DNA of 64,000 nt, taken from NCBI GenBank assembly GCA_028277985.1, contig JANQFG010000164.1, positions 1 through 64,000 of the forward strand, read 5' to 3'. This DNA comes from a bacterium (lineage in GTDB: Bacteria > Desulfobacterota > DSWW01). The notes beneath the pieces were generated by a model. The model had not been told where the DNA came from, made no database searches, and was given only the letters and a program-made list of their open reading frames with translations. Below are positions 7,893 to 16,536 of this stretch, piece after piece; positions within the stretch are counted from its first letter, which is position 1; each line of letters starts with the position of its first letter. Both the position numbers and the translations under genes were made by a program.

Positions 7893-9497
7893 CTAAGCGT
7901 CCGCCAATACCAGATCGGCCGCTTTTTCTCCGATCATCAAGGCGGGTGCCGCGGTGTTGCCCCGAATGATCTTGGGCATGATCGACAGGTCCGCGATCCT
8001 GAGCGCTTCGACTCCATTCACTCGGAGCTGGGGGTCGGTCACGGCTTTGTCGTCTGTCCCCATACGACATGAACAAGCCGGATGATAAATCGTCTCCGCA
8101 TGGGATCGAATATGTGCTTCCAGGTCCTTCTCCGAAACAACATCTGCTCCCGGCTCGAATTCTACTGGCCCGTGCTGGGCCATGGCCGGCTGTTTCATGA
8201 TATTCCGAAGGCGCTCTACCCCGTTGATCAGGGTCTGGACGTCCCGTTCGTCGCTCAAATAGTTGATGTTTATATCCGGTCGTTTGTGGGGATCGGGCGA
8301 ATCGATCCTGACGGTGCCGGTACTGTGAGGCTGCACGAGTATAGCAGAAACCGTGATGCCCGGTTCCTTGTAGATGGTCACCGCGCCGTCATCCGGTGAT
8401 ATGCTGAAACTGTAAGGCTTCATGGCGAGTTGTATATCCGGTCTGGATACTGCATCACTCGACCTCATGAAACCGATCACATCGGATGTAGCGCTGGTCA
8501 TGACGCCGGTCTTGAAAATCAGCCAGCGCACAACTTCACCTGCCATGCGCAGCTTGTTCGACATCTTCGCGTTTATGCTCGCACGGGGGTTGTTTACGTT
8601 GAACTTGAGGTGGGCAAACAGCTGATCCTGCAGATTGGTGCCTACATCGGGAGAGTTGGCTACGACCTCGATGCCGAGGGATCTCAGGAGTTCGCCATCC
8701 CCGATTCCAGAGTGCTGCAGCAGATGGGGGGTTCCCAACGACCCTGATGAGAGAATGATCTCTTTGTTGCAGTTGATGATCTCCTTTTGCCCCTGCGCAT
8801 TCTCAACTTCGACACCGACCGCCTTCTTGCCGTCGAAAACAATGCGTCTGGCTGCTGTATTGGTTCTGATTGTCAGATTAGGACGGCTTTCCGCCTTTGT
8901 CAGAGCCAGCGACGCAGATTGCCGAACTCCTTTGTAGATCGATACTTGGCACTTGCTGATGCCTTCATGGTCTCCGTCATTGTAGTCATCGTTCAAAGGC
9001 AGGCCTCCCTGCTGGGCGGCCTGGATGAAATCGATGGAGGAGCTGGATATATTGTTGGCCAGCGAAACACCGGTCGGCCCGCTCTTGCCATGGAACTCCG
9101 GGTCGCCCTCCTCAAAATGCTGAACCCTCTTGTAGCAAGGCAGCACCTCTTCCCAGGACCAGCCGGTACAACCTGCTGCCGCCCATTCGTTGTAGTCTTC
9201 TTTATGTCCGCGAACATACAACATCCCATTCATGGAACTGCTTCCACCCAATGCCTTGCCCTGGTTGAGGACAATAGAGCGATTGCCGAAGAAGCTGGTT
9301 GGAACGGTTTTGTCAAGCCAGGCCCAATCAGGGTTGTGTAGGACGAAGGAAAAACCCATCGGCATTTTCAGGAACAATCCCTTGTCCCTCTTGCCGGCTT
9401 CAAGAACAAGGATCTGGTACTTTCCGGATTCACTCAATCGTGCTGCAAGCGGGCTGCCTGAGTTGCCTCCACCGACAACGATATAGTCAAAGTTCAT
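7893..9497 (-). CDS. GMC family FAD-dependent oxidoreductase (choline dehydrogenase-like)
   Basis: This 534-residue protein is a full-length GMC oxidoreductase. The N-terminal Rossmann motif is VVGGGNSGSPLAARLSE; the first GMC signature is GKALGGSSSMNGMLYVRGH; the second includes SSGSLGTPHLLQHSGIG. The catalytic His is in ETIYHPACSCRMG and the partner Asn in GNTAAPALMIGEKAADL. These enzymes oxidise alcohols to aldehydes or ketones using FAD in the cytoplasm. The gene lies 109 bases downstream of a TetR regulator on the same strand, which in turn is divergent from a dehalogenase-like lipoprotein. Oxidation of an alcohol released by that hydrolase is an attractive inference but unproven. AAGGAG precedes the start. 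Confidence 0.94.
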   Translation of the reverse strand: MNFDYIVVGGGNSGSPLAARLSESGKYQILVLEAGKRDKGLFLKMPMGFSFVLHNPDWAWLDKTVPTSFFGNRSIVLNQGKALGGSSSMNGMLYVRGHKEDYNEWAAAGCTGWSWEEVLPCYKRVQHFEEGDPEFHGKSGPTGVSLANNISSSSIDFIQAAQQGGLPLNDDYNDGDHEGISKCQVSIYKGVRQSASLALTKAESRPNLTIRTNTAARRIVFDGKKAVGVEVENAQGQKEIINCNKEIILSSGSLGTPHLLQHSGIGDGELLRSLGIEVVANSPDVGTNLQDQLFAHLKFNVNNPRASINAKMSNKLRMAGEVVRWLIFKTGVMTSATSDVIGFMRSSDAVSRPDIQLAMKPYSFSISPDDGAVTIYKEPGITVSAILVQPHSTGTVRIDSPDPHKRPDININYLSDERDVQTLINGVERLRNIMKQPAMAQHGPVEFEPGADVVSEKDLEAHIRSHAETIYHPACSCRMGTDDKAVTDPQLRVNGVEALRIADLSIMPKIIRGNTAAPALMIGEKAADLVLADA

Positions 9498-9606
9498 CTT
9501 CGTCTCCTTCTTGTCGAATCGGGTTTTCGTAGAAGGAGTCTTTCAGTATGAAGATGTCCTGTCAAGAGAAGAATCCCGGTGGCACGCTCTTAGGTGGGAA
9601 CCGGAG

Positions 9607-10206
9607 TCACGGGTGGGGGGGAGGTTGAACGCATATTCGTTGCATCAGGTCGCGCAAAATCCTTTTTGCCATTGCCACCGAGCAATTCTGATCCTCGCGC
9701 AACGCCCTCCAGGTGAGCCAGCTAGTGAGCAGTTCCAGGGCGTGCCAACGCTCTTGGTCATGTGCCTCGACGTGCTCTCCCAGGAGCCACTCAAGATGCA
9801 TACGGAGGGCTTTGCGGCCCTCTGCCAGGCCCGCCGCGACCGCCGGCTGCGACCGCTCCAATGAATCGGCCAGGCGTCGAAAGGGGGTTACGAATTCGTA
9901 GATCTGTGCGCGGTGGTCCACCAGGTCTGCGAGCTTTACGTGAAGCTCCTGCCCACTTGGTATCGGTGCCGGAAAACGAGTCATCACCTGTTGCCGTAGA
10001 TGGTTGGTCACGGCGGCACGGAGTCCTTCGAGGTCATCGAACAAACGGAAAACGGTTCGTCGCGACACACCCGCTCGCTCCGCAATGACCTCGGGTGTCG
10101 GCACGTTTCCGGTTTCGCGTATGAGGTCCACCATGGCGATGACGATAGCCTCGCGGTTCTTCTCAGCCCGCTGGTGGCGGCCGTCTGTTTGCTCTGCTTT
10201 GTCCAT
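9607..10206 (-). CDS. TetR family transcriptional regulator
   Basis: About 199 residues with a TetR helix-turn-helix (TPEVIAERAGVSRRTVFRLF, near residues 35-54) and a variable helical effector domain. I start it at the ATG at 10206 (MDKAEQTDG) rather than at far upstream codons, which would run through its own promoter. The -10 box at 10218-10213 puts the predicted transcription start on the A of this ATG, and no Shine-Dalgarno is visible, so the mRNA is probably leaderless. The perfect dyad at 10220-10244 overlaps both divergent promoters and is its likely operator. The regulator probably controls itself, the GMC gene behind it and the lipoprotein hydrolase across the divide. Confidence 0.9.
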   Translation of the reverse strand: MDKAEQTDGRHQRAEKNREAIVIAMVDLIRETGNVPTPEVIAERAGVSRRTVFRLFDDLEGLRAAVTNHLRQQVMTRFPAPIPSGQELHVKLADLVDHRAQIYEFVTPFRRLADSLERSQPAVAAGLAEGRKALRMHLEWLLGEHVEAHDQERWHALELLTSWLTWRALREDQNCSVAMAKRILRDLMQRICVQPPPHP

Positions 10207-10212
10207 AATCAA

Positions 10213-10241
10213 AAAATACATATTGACATTCCGAGTGTCAA
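10213..10241 (-). promoter_or_regulatory. Promoter of the TetR gene
   Basis: On the minus strand TTGACA (10241-10236), a 17-base spacer and TATTTT (10218-10213) form a good sigma-70 promoter. Its -35 box is one arm of the TetR dyad. Seven bases after the -10 box is the ATG at 10206, implying a leaderless transcript. Confidence 0.7.
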
Positions 10242-10244
10242 TAT
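10220..10244. promoter_or_regulatory. Perfect dyad, probable TetR operator
   Basis: ATATTGACA, seven unpaired bases, then TGTCAATAT form a perfect nine-base inverted repeat in the divergent intergenic region. Each arm contains a TTGACA hexamer, one on each strand, so a bound dimer would cover both -35 boxes at once. Its size and place fit a TetR-family operator. Confidence 0.8.
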
Positions 10245-10252
10245 AGTATTGT
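10223..10252 (+). promoter_or_regulatory. Promoter of the lipoprotein hydrolase gene
   Basis: TTGACA (10223-10228) with an 18-base spacer and TATTGT (10247-10252) is the best plus-strand promoter; TAGTAT at 10244-10249 with a 15-base spacer is an alternative. The -35 box lies within the dyad. Confidence 0.55.
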
Positions 10253-10303
10253 GTCACCATGAGTGACAACAGATTGCTTCTCTTTCTTCCAGGAGGTGAC
10301 ACC

Positions 10304-11788
10304 ATGAGACATCCCATCTTCCGGCCCCTGAACACCCGGGCGGCCTCTATCTTCATTCGGCTTGTGACCTGCGCCGCCCTTGCGATCGCTGTCGGGTGCA
10401 GCGACGACGGGGACGATATTGTGGGCGAGACAATGACTGCCTGCGACGCAGAACCCGTCATCATGACGACGCAAGCAGGGGTCGATTTCGTGCGCACGCC
10501 GGACTCCTGCTTCGAATCTCTGCCCGACTGGCCCTATGAGCCCCAATACGTGGAGCTCGACGGACTGCGGCAGGCGTACGTGGATGAAGGTCCGGCGGAC
10601 GGCCAGGTCGTCCTGTTGCTCCACGGTCAGCCGTCCTGGTCGTATTTGTATCGAAAGATGATCCCGGTGCTCGCCAGGGCCGGGCTCCGCGTCATTGCGA
10701 TGGACCACCTCGGCATGGGGCGCTCTGACAAGCCTATCGACATCGCGTCCTACAGTTACCTCGGCCACAACGATCGTCTGGAGCGTTTCATTGAAGCCCT
10801 CGAGCTAGGGGATATCACTCTGTTCGCGCAGGACTGGGGCAGCCTGATCGGACTGCGGGTGGCCGGTCTGAATCCCGGCTGGTTTGCGCGGATTGCGATC
10901 GGTGATGGAATGCTTCCGGTCATACCGGCAGGGATCCAGCCTTACCCTCCGGTCGAGAATCCGGACGAGATCGTAAATATCGAGCCGCTCTTCGGGCTCA
11001 TGCCGGCGCAGCAGGTGCCCTTCTACGATGGCTGCGAGCCGATCGGTGAGCCGGATGAAGGCTACTTCGGCGACTGGATGATCTATGCCATGAAGGCCGA
11101 GTCGTTCCACGCGTCCGAGGTCGTCGAAGCCATGACGTGGTTTGATCTCCCGGCCGATGAAGAGGCGGCCTACGATGCGCCGTTCCCGAGCCGAATCTAC
11201 ATGGCGGGGCCACGCGTGTTCCCGTCCCTCGTCAACGAGCTGCCTGGCGTGACCGAGCAGGCATGGGAGGCCCTGACGTCCTTCGCGAAACCCTTCGTGA
11301 CCATCTGGGCGTCGAACGATCCCGGCAATCTCGGACAATGCAGCGTGCAGGACAACCTCATTTGCAGCATCCCCGGCGCGGAAGGCCAACCGCATACGAG
11401 GCTGCCGGAAGCCAGCCACTTCCTCCAAGATGACCAGGGTGCTGAGATTGGCGCCCGCCTCGTGGACTTCATTCAAAGCACAACACCGACGGGCGGGGAC
11501 TACGAGCCCACCTGCGAGCTTCCGATCGCCGCCGATGGAACAGGGACTCCGTGCACCGATGACACCGACTGCAGCGCGCTGGTGGCGGACACCTGCATCA
11601 GCCAATCGGGCTCGGGCGGGTTCTGCTCTGTTGAGGGGTGCAATGCAGGCAGCTGCCTCGAAACCTATGTCTGCTGCCACGACTGCAATCCCTTCGCCGC
11701 CCCATTGCTGCCCTTTGATGGGTCCGCCTGCTTCCCGCCAGAAGCTACTTCCCTGCTGAGCGGCAGGGCTGGGTGCACCTGCGATTGA
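10304..11788 (+). CDS. Exported haloalkane dehalogenase-like alpha/beta-hydrolase lipoprotein with Cys-rich tail
   Basis: I start at the ATG at 10304, which has AGGAGG eight bases upstream and opens directly into a lipoprotein signal (TCAALAIAVGC), rather than at an in-frame ATG at 10259. The 494-residue product has an alpha/beta-hydrolase core of the haloalkane dehalogenase type: oxyanion segment HGQPSWSYLYRKMI, nucleophile Asp in FAQDWGS (near residue 177), acidic residue in WASNDPGN and catalytic His in EASHFLQ. The last 80 residues form a separate domain with many cysteines (CTDDTDCSAL, CCHDC, GCTCD) of a kind seen on exported deltaproteobacterial proteins. It is probably anchored outside the inner membrane. 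Hydrolysis of a C-halogen, epoxide or ester bond fits; the substrate is unknown. Confidence 0.88.
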   Translation: MRHPIFRPLNTRAASIFIRLVTCAALAIAVGCSDDGDDIVGETMTACDAEPVIMTTQAGVDFVRTPDSCFESLPDWPYEPQYVELDGLRQAYVDEGPADGQVVLLLHGQPSWSYLYRKMIPVLARAGLRVIAMDHLGMGRSDKPIDIASYSYLGHNDRLERFIEALELGDITLFAQDWGSLIGLRVAGLNPGWFARIAIGDGMLPVIPAGIQPYPPVENPDEIVNIEPLFGLMPAQQVPFYDGCEPIGEPDEGYFGDWMIYAMKAESFHASEVVEAMTWFDLPADEEAAYDAPFPSRIYMAGPRVFPSLVNELPGVTEQAWEALTSFAKPFVTIWASNDPGNLGQCSVQDNLICSIPGAEGQPHTRLPEASHFLQDDQGAEIGARLVDFIQSTTPTGGDYEPTCELPIAADGTGTPCTDDTDCSALVADTCISQSGSGGFCSVEGCNAGSCLETYVCCHDCNPFAAPLLPFDGSACFPPEATSLLSGRAGCTCD

Positions 11789-11895
11789 TGGCGAGACAGA
11801 ATAGACATGGGAGTAGCCTGTTGATGAGAGGGAAGTTGATCAGAGACTCGGGATTATCCTAATATCTGCTACATGTCCCATTAAGGAGACATCAC

Positions 11896-12582
11896 ATGCG
11901 ATATGCTGAATATCCTACAAAAGAGAAGACCTCGTGCTTTCCTGTAGCCATACTGATCATGGTCGCCATCCTGGCTGGGTGCATGCCGGTGGGAGAACGC
12001 GAAGACTGCGTCCCACGGGAACCGGGTTCTGGCGGCGAAGGGGCCGGTTACGAGTTGATCGATCTGCTGAATAGAGAAGTATGGGGCACGTCTGATTTCT
12101 CCGAGCAAGAGTACGCCGCGTTTTCGCCTCCGCTGTTATGGATCAAGAATGACCCGCGGGTCCTGATTGCCGATGAAGGCGAGTTCCTTCGATCACCGGG
12201 ATGCGCCGAGCCCGGGCTATACACCTACTTGCACGCTTTCGACAAGGGATTCTTGAACGTAGTGAAGCTTATATCCATGGACCAACCCGCAGATGGCCAG
12301 GGGCTGATCCGTAGGACTGAGCTCGAGAAGTACCACCTTTTGACCTATTTTTCAGGCCGGACCGTGGACATACTCCAGAATCCGACGGGAGAAAGTTTCA
12401 TCTGGGTAAGCAGAAGCGAGAACCGGCCATCGGATACATTCACCCTACCTGATGGGTGGTCCCTTACATCGCACGTGCTGTCGTCAGAACTCACGGTTGA
12501 TCTATCGGGAACCGTGAGCGTTCTTCGAACCGATAACGAGGATTCCTTCCAGGGACCGCTTCCGGGCGGTATCAGCTTCTGA
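11896..12582 (+). CDS. Hypothetical lipoprotein
   Basis: This 228-residue protein begins with a lipoprotein signal (hydrophobic run ending ILAGC, Cys near residue 29). I do not recognise the mature part, which is rich in aromatic and acidic residues (FSPPLLWIKNDPRVLIADEG, TYFSGRTVDIL) and looks like a compact secreted domain. AAGGAG precedes the ATG at a good distance. It follows the dehalogenase-like lipoprotein by 107 bases and precedes a DUF362 protein by 52, so the three exported proteins may form one transcription unit under the TetR dyad. No catalytic motif is visible. Confidence 0.8.
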   Translation: MRYAEYPTKEKTSCFPVAILIMVAILAGCMPVGEREDCVPREPGSGGEGAGYELIDLLNREVWGTSDFSEQEYAAFSPPLLWIKNDPRVLIADEGEFLRSPGCAEPGLYTYLHAFDKGFLNVVKLISMDQPADGQGLIRRTELEKYHLLTYFSGRTVDILQNPTGESFIWVSRSENRPSDTFTLPDGWSLTSHVLSSELTVDLSGTVSVLRTDNEDSFQGPLPGGISF

Positions 12583-12634
12583 GTATATGTTCTCCATGCT
12601 CCTTTAGTGCGGCAGTAGGGCGCGGGAGGCGAGT

Positions 12635-13954
12635 ATGGCTGACTTGACGAGACGTGATCTGATCAGATTGGGTACCGGACTCTGCGTGACCCTGGGGACC
12701 TCTCGCATGCTGGTGGGATGTGGCAACGGCGGGGAAGGCGGGGCCTGTGACGGTTGCAGGCCGGCAGCCACGGTACATACGGTCCTCGGCGATACATTAT
12801 CGGATCTCTACCAGATGGGCAGGCAGGCGGCACAATCCCTCGGGATCAACGCCGGGTTCGATCTGTCCGGAAGAAGTGTCTTCATCAAGCCCAACCTGAT
12901 CCGCCTGGGGGTGGGCATTCCCTTTGCTCCCGAATCGGGCGACTGTACCAAGGGCGAGATCCTGGTCGCTGTTGCCCAACAGTGCCTGGAGGCAGGGGCC
13001 CGAAAAGTCGTCATCGGAGACGGCGGGCAAGCGATCGATTGGGACTGGTCTTCCCTCACGTTCTTCGAAGGCAGCACGGTATTCGGCAAGACGAATCTGA
13101 GGGAAGCCGTGGACTGGCTCAGGACCGAGCATCCCCTGCAGGAGATCGAACTTGCCTGCCTGAATAAATTGGACCAATGGGAACGGATTCCCTCTTGCAG
13201 TGAGAATGAAATCATGCAAGAGGGCCTCCCGATCGGGCGGAGTTTCTTCGAAGCAGACCACGTGATATCCGTTCCCGTTCTGAAAACACACTTTATCGCG
13301 GACGTCACCCTGTCGATGAAGAACTTCGTGGGGGTAACCTCCGCCCTGCCTCCCTTTGGCAACTCCGTTCTGCGCCTTGGCGTGCATCAGGCTTATGAAG
13401 ACGCTATCAGTGCCGGGTTTGAGAAAGCAGGGATCGAAGCGTGCTTTCTGGACGTTCTCAAGTGGAGAAAAGAAGCGGGCAAGCAGGATTTCGCCATCAT
13501 CGACGGCTCGATCGGGGTGGAAGAGAACGGTCCGGCAACCTTCGTAGGAATGGGCAAAACGATCGATATCAAGCAACGAAGTCCTGCGGGTAAATACTTC
13601 CTCTTGGCAAGCAACGACCTCGCTGCCGCAGATGCCACCGCCGCGAGGATCATGAACCACGATGTAGACGAGATGAAGCAGCTTCTCATGGCAAGGAAGC
13701 TGGGGTTGGGGGAAATCCACAATATCCGCGTCGTCGGGGATGCAAAGATAGAGGATCTAATCATCCCTGATTTCGAAAGGGTAGAGCAGGGTTCTCAATG
13801 GGACGTGTCGGCTACGATGCCTCAATCTGTTGGTCAACATGTTTCACGAAGAGAGTCGCATCGGGCGAACGTTTTGGGAAGTCTGGCCCTTTCGGCAGGA
13901 ATGATCTGTCTGTTGAAACGATCCCGAATAGGTTCGGAACGACGGCCGGAATGA
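12635..13954 (+). CDS. DUF362 domain protein with Tat-type signal
   Basis: The 439-residue product starts with a twin-arginine-like motif (TRRDLIRLG) and a hydrophobic stretch that ends in LVGCG, so it may be a Tat-exported lipoprotein. The body is a DUF362 domain: VFIKPNLIRLG, CLEAGARKVVIGDGGQ, SVPVLKTHFIADVTLSMKN and ADATAARIM are typical. DUF362 proteins are often fused to ferredoxin domains; none is present here. Their reaction is not established. The start has GGGAGG upstream. The unusual C-terminal tail after residue 385 carries no known motif. The gene closes the exported-protein group that begins with the hydrolase. Confidence 0.85.
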   Translation: MADLTRRDLIRLGTGLCVTLGTSRMLVGCGNGGEGGACDGCRPAATVHTVLGDTLSDLYQMGRQAAQSLGINAGFDLSGRSVFIKPNLIRLGVGIPFAPESGDCTKGEILVAVAQQCLEAGARKVVIGDGGQAIDWDWSSLTFFEGSTVFGKTNLREAVDWLRTEHPLQEIELACLNKLDQWERIPSCSENEIMQEGLPIGRSFFEADHVISVPVLKTHFIADVTLSMKNFVGVTSALPPFGNSVLRLGVHQAYEDAISAGFEKAGIEACFLDVLKWRKEAGKQDFAIIDGSIGVEENGPATFVGMGKTIDIKQRSPAGKYFLLASNDLAAADATAARIMNHDVDEMKQLLMARKLGLGEIHNIRVVGDAKIEDLIIPDFERVEQGSQWDVSATMPQSVGQHVSRRESHRANVLGSLALSAGMICLLKRSRIGSERRPE

Positions 13955-14178
13955 TTCAGGATCATATTTCTTCAAGGGGTAGTCCCGTCCAGATGCCGAC
14001 GCCATCCCGGCGATCCCCGCTTTTCTCCTGATTTACAGGCCACAGACCGCCTTGCACGCAAACCGCGGCTTCGTTCGCCGCCGATGAAGAAAATCGCTTC
14101 CGCGACTCTCCTTGTAGCCTCTACGGTATACCTTCAGGGCATGTCTTCGGCCGTAACATGTGTATCTCGCTTTTTTTC
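13955..14178. other. Gap upstream of operon B
   Basis: No gene is supported here. A 32-codon frame starting at the ATG at 14084 looks like an isolated signal peptide (MKKIASATLLVASTVYLQG) and stops inside the -35 box of the next promoter. It has no Shine-Dalgarno and is probably a relic or chance. Confidence 0.5.
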
Positions 14179-14208
14179 TTGACACGAACCCAGGAGGCCG
14201 ACTAGAAT
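14179..14208 (+). promoter_or_regulatory. Sigma-70-type promoter of operon B
   Basis: TTGACA (14179-14184), an 18-base spacer and TAGAAT (14203-14208) make a strong promoter about 100 bases before the first gene of operon B. The operator follows after one base, the same design as in front of operon A. Confidence 0.8.
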
Positions 14209-14209
14209 G

Positions 14210-14224
14210 ATTGGTAATACCAAT
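14210..14224. promoter_or_regulatory. FadR/PdhR-type operator of operon B
   Basis: ATTGGT-AAT-ACCAAT repeats the six-base arms and three-base spacing of the operator at 7533-7547. It covers the expected transcription start, so a FadR-subfamily repressor bound here would block operon B. The candidate repressors are the two related regulators at 1530-2321 and 16537-17295. Confidence 0.85.
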
Positions 14225-14310
14225 ATTGGGAAAAATGAACAGAATAAGGCATTTGATCCCAAGAAAGACAACAAAAGGACAGTCCAATCATTTTCGGGAG
14301 GGTGGAGAGC

Positions 14311-15417
14311 ATGTCGGCAAAAAGTGCTGGAAAAGGGGGGACTTACGATGTCCTGATCGTCGGAGCGGGTCCGGCCGGGGCCTGTGCGGCCCGAGGACTC
14401 GTGCAGAAGGGCTATCGGGTTCTGGTCGTCGAGCGGAAGAAACTGCCTCGCTACAAGATCTGTTCCGGTCTCATCGTCGATCGTTCGCAGGACATGGTAG
14501 AGGAGCATTTCGGGACGCTTCCGGAGCATGTCTACTCCGAACCGAGGCACCTGAGCGGTGCGAAGTTCTGTCTGGCCGGGGACACGCTGAACGATCTTCC
14601 CATGGAGAAGAGCCACGTATTCAACGTCTGGCGCTCTTCCTTTGATCACTGGCTGATCCAGGAGTCCGGTGCGGAGGTGTGGGACCAGCACCAGCTGGTG
14701 GGGCTGACGCAGACGGGCGAAAGGGTCCAGGCGACGATCCGGACAGAAGGCGGCGAGACCGTCGAGGTAGAGGCTTCCTATCTGGTCGGGGCGGACGGAG
14801 GCGGCTCCCGCGTCCGAAGGCTGCTCGATCCCGGTATCGAGAAGAAGTTCCGATGGGCGACCTTTGTACAACTCTATTGTGACGGAACGGTCGACCTCGA
14901 CCCCGGCTACTTCTATGCCTTCTTCGACCCCTCCTTGCGTGGATTCTACAACTGGCTCGACTTCAAGGACGACAACCTGATCTACGGAATAGGGGCTCTC
15001 AAGGGAGAAAGTGTCAACCCGTACCTGGAGAACCTTACAGCTTACCTGAAGAAGACTTTCGGACTGAAGATAGACAAGGTCAAGCGCAGGACCGGATGCC
15101 TCGCTACGGATATGGGTATAACAGGCAATTTCTTCACAGGGCTTGACCGTGTTCTGCTTGCGGGCGAAGCGGCCGGCTTCATGAACGCCCTCGGGGAGGG
15201 CATTTCATCGGCTCTGGGAACCGGCCTCGTTGCTGCTGAAGCCATTCATCAGGCCGAGACAACCTCCCAGGCCGTCCTGCCCGTGTACAACGAACTGGTG
15301 AAAGCCGAGCAGGAACTGACCACAGTGTCCTGGCAGCTCTTCAAGGCACTGGTGGGAAGGGACTTCCTCGATGTGCCCGTTGCGGTAGCTCAAACGGTCC
15401 CTGCCGGAAAGGGTTGA
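14311..15417 (+). CDS. Geranylgeranyl reductase-family FAD-dependent oxidoreductase
   Basis: I place the start at the ATG at 14311, with GGGAGGG eight bases upstream, giving 368 residues. The N-terminal Rossmann motif is DVLIVGAGPAGACAARGL, followed by VLVVERKKLPRYKICSG, the conserved segment of the geranylgeranyl reductase family; the second FAD motif is RVLLAGEAAGFMNALGEGIS. The family saturates or oxidises isoprenoid or related ring and chain double bonds. It opens operon B right behind the FadR-type operator. Because two phytoene-desaturase-like flavoproteins lie downstream, a hydrophobic or alicyclic substrate is suggested, but the specific one is unknown. Confidence 0.88.
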   Translation: MSAKSAGKGGTYDVLIVGAGPAGACAARGLVQKGYRVLVVERKKLPRYKICSGLIVDRSQDMVEEHFGTLPEHVYSEPRHLSGAKFCLAGDTLNDLPMEKSHVFNVWRSSFDHWLIQESGAEVWDQHQLVGLTQTGERVQATIRTEGGETVEVEASYLVGADGGGSRVRRLLDPGIEKKFRWATFVQLYCDGTVDLDPGYFYAFFDPSLRGFYNWLDFKDDNLIYGIGALKGESVNPYLENLTAYLKKTFGLKIDKVKRRTGCLATDMGITGNFFTGLDRVLLAGEAAGFMNALGEGISSALGTGLVAAEAIHQAETTSQAVLPVYNELVKAEQELTTVSWQLFKALVGRDFLDVPVAVAQTVPAGKG

Positions 15418-15467
15418 CCGCGGCACCGCCGAATTGAAACCGCCCGCATATCACAGGGAGGAAAGAC

Positions 15468-16532
15468 ATGGGTAAGCAAGACTATTTCTCGGTTTTGGCC
15501 TTACAGCCTGATGTGCATTTCTGTTCCGACAGAAGCGAGATCGTAGAAAAGAACATTCAGAAGCATCTTCACTTGCTCGACTTCCTGGTGCCCTATACTT
15601 CAGGCATTTGCGGAGCGCCTGTTCGTCTGGCCGTCTTCCCGGAATTCGCGTTCCACTCACTCCCCCAGAACGCGGATTGCAGTTGGAACGGCGTAGCCGT
15701 CAGCATCCCGGGTGAGGAGACGGAACTGCTGTCGAAGAAGGCGAAGGAGTTGAACATCTACATCGCCTCTCATGCGTGGGAGGAATACCCGGACCTGCCG
15801 GGAAGACCATTGAGTGTGGGCTTCCTGATCGACCCGGATGGAGAGGTCATCCTGAAACACCACAAGACGGTGACCACGAAGATCGCCGAGGCCGGGGATG
15901 CGGCCCCCGCGGATGTGTATGACTGGTTCGTCGAGAAGTTCGGGGACGGACTCGATGCCTTCTTCCCGGTTGTGGATACGGAAATCGGCAAGATGGGCTT
16001 CATGATATGCGGCGAGGGGCAATACGGGGAATGCTCCAGGGGGCTCATGATGAACGGTGCCGAGATCATCGTGCGGCCCAATGCCTGGGTAGAGCCGTAC
16101 ATGACGGAACCGAACGATGTGATGACGGTGATCAGCCAGTTCGCCGCCTTTTCCAACATGTGCTACCTGGTCGAGTCGAACTGGGCTCGCCACCATAACC
16201 CGTACTGGCCGGTAGGAAGCGGATCCGGGCAATCTCAGATCGTGGATTACCAGGGTCGTCTCATGGCGAGAGCCAGTGCATCCTGCGAGACAGGTGTTGG
16301 GGCGGCCCTGAACATGGAATCCCTCCGGCGCCATAGAGAAGAAGTGAATTTCGGGGCCCGTCAGACCTATATGCCGACGTTCATCTTTCGAAAGATCTAC
16401 GAGACGGAGGTCTGGCCCAAGAACAGCCTCATGGAGCAGACAGAATCCAAGAACGCCCTCGAGTGGGAGGTAATCCGTCGGCAGGTCGTTGAGGAGCGAA
16501 GAGATATATTCCCACGCTCAAAGGGAGACTAG
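15468..16532 (+). CDS. Carbon-nitrogen hydrolase (nitrilase superfamily)
   Basis: The 354-residue protein has the complete nitrilase triad: Glu59 in VFPEFAF, Lys133 in LKHHKTV and Cys181 in FMICGEGQYGE. The superfamily hydrolyses nitriles or amides to acids and ammonia in the cytosol. The family includes many amidases, so nitrile specificity is not shown. A GGGAGGAAAG Shine-Dalgarno precedes the ATG. The stop lies four bases before the start of the FadR-like regulator, so both are translated as a pair. A C-terminal fragment of a close paralogue survives at 2333-2563, next to the other FadR-like regulator. In operon B it could release a carboxylic acid that the UbiD decarboxylase or the acyl-CoA ligase then uses. 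Confidence 0.9.
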   Translation: MGKQDYFSVLALQPDVHFCSDRSEIVEKNIQKHLHLLDFLVPYTSGICGAPVRLAVFPEFAFHSLPQNADCSWNGVAVSIPGEETELLSKKAKELNIYIASHAWEEYPDLPGRPLSVGFLIDPDGEVILKHHKTVTTKIAEAGDAAPADVYDWFVEKFGDGLDAFFPVVDTEIGKMGFMICGEGQYGECSRGLMMNGAEIIVRPNAWVEPYMTEPNDVMTVISQFAAFSNMCYLVESNWARHHNPYWPVGSGSGQSQIVDYQGRLMARASASCETGVGAALNMESLRRHREEVNFGARQTYMPTFIFRKIYETEVWPKNSLMEQTESKNALEWEVIRRQVVEERRDIFPRSKGD

Positions 16533-16536
16533 ATGC

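Noticed and set aside
10207..10497. A longer N-terminus for the TetR regulator, open to 10497
   Set aside because: It would run through the divergent promoters and the start of the lipoprotein gene; the helix-turn-helix is complete from 10206.
14084..14182. A 32-codon frame looking like a bare signal peptide
   Set aside because: No Shine-Dalgarno, no mature domain, and it ends inside the -35 box of operon B.
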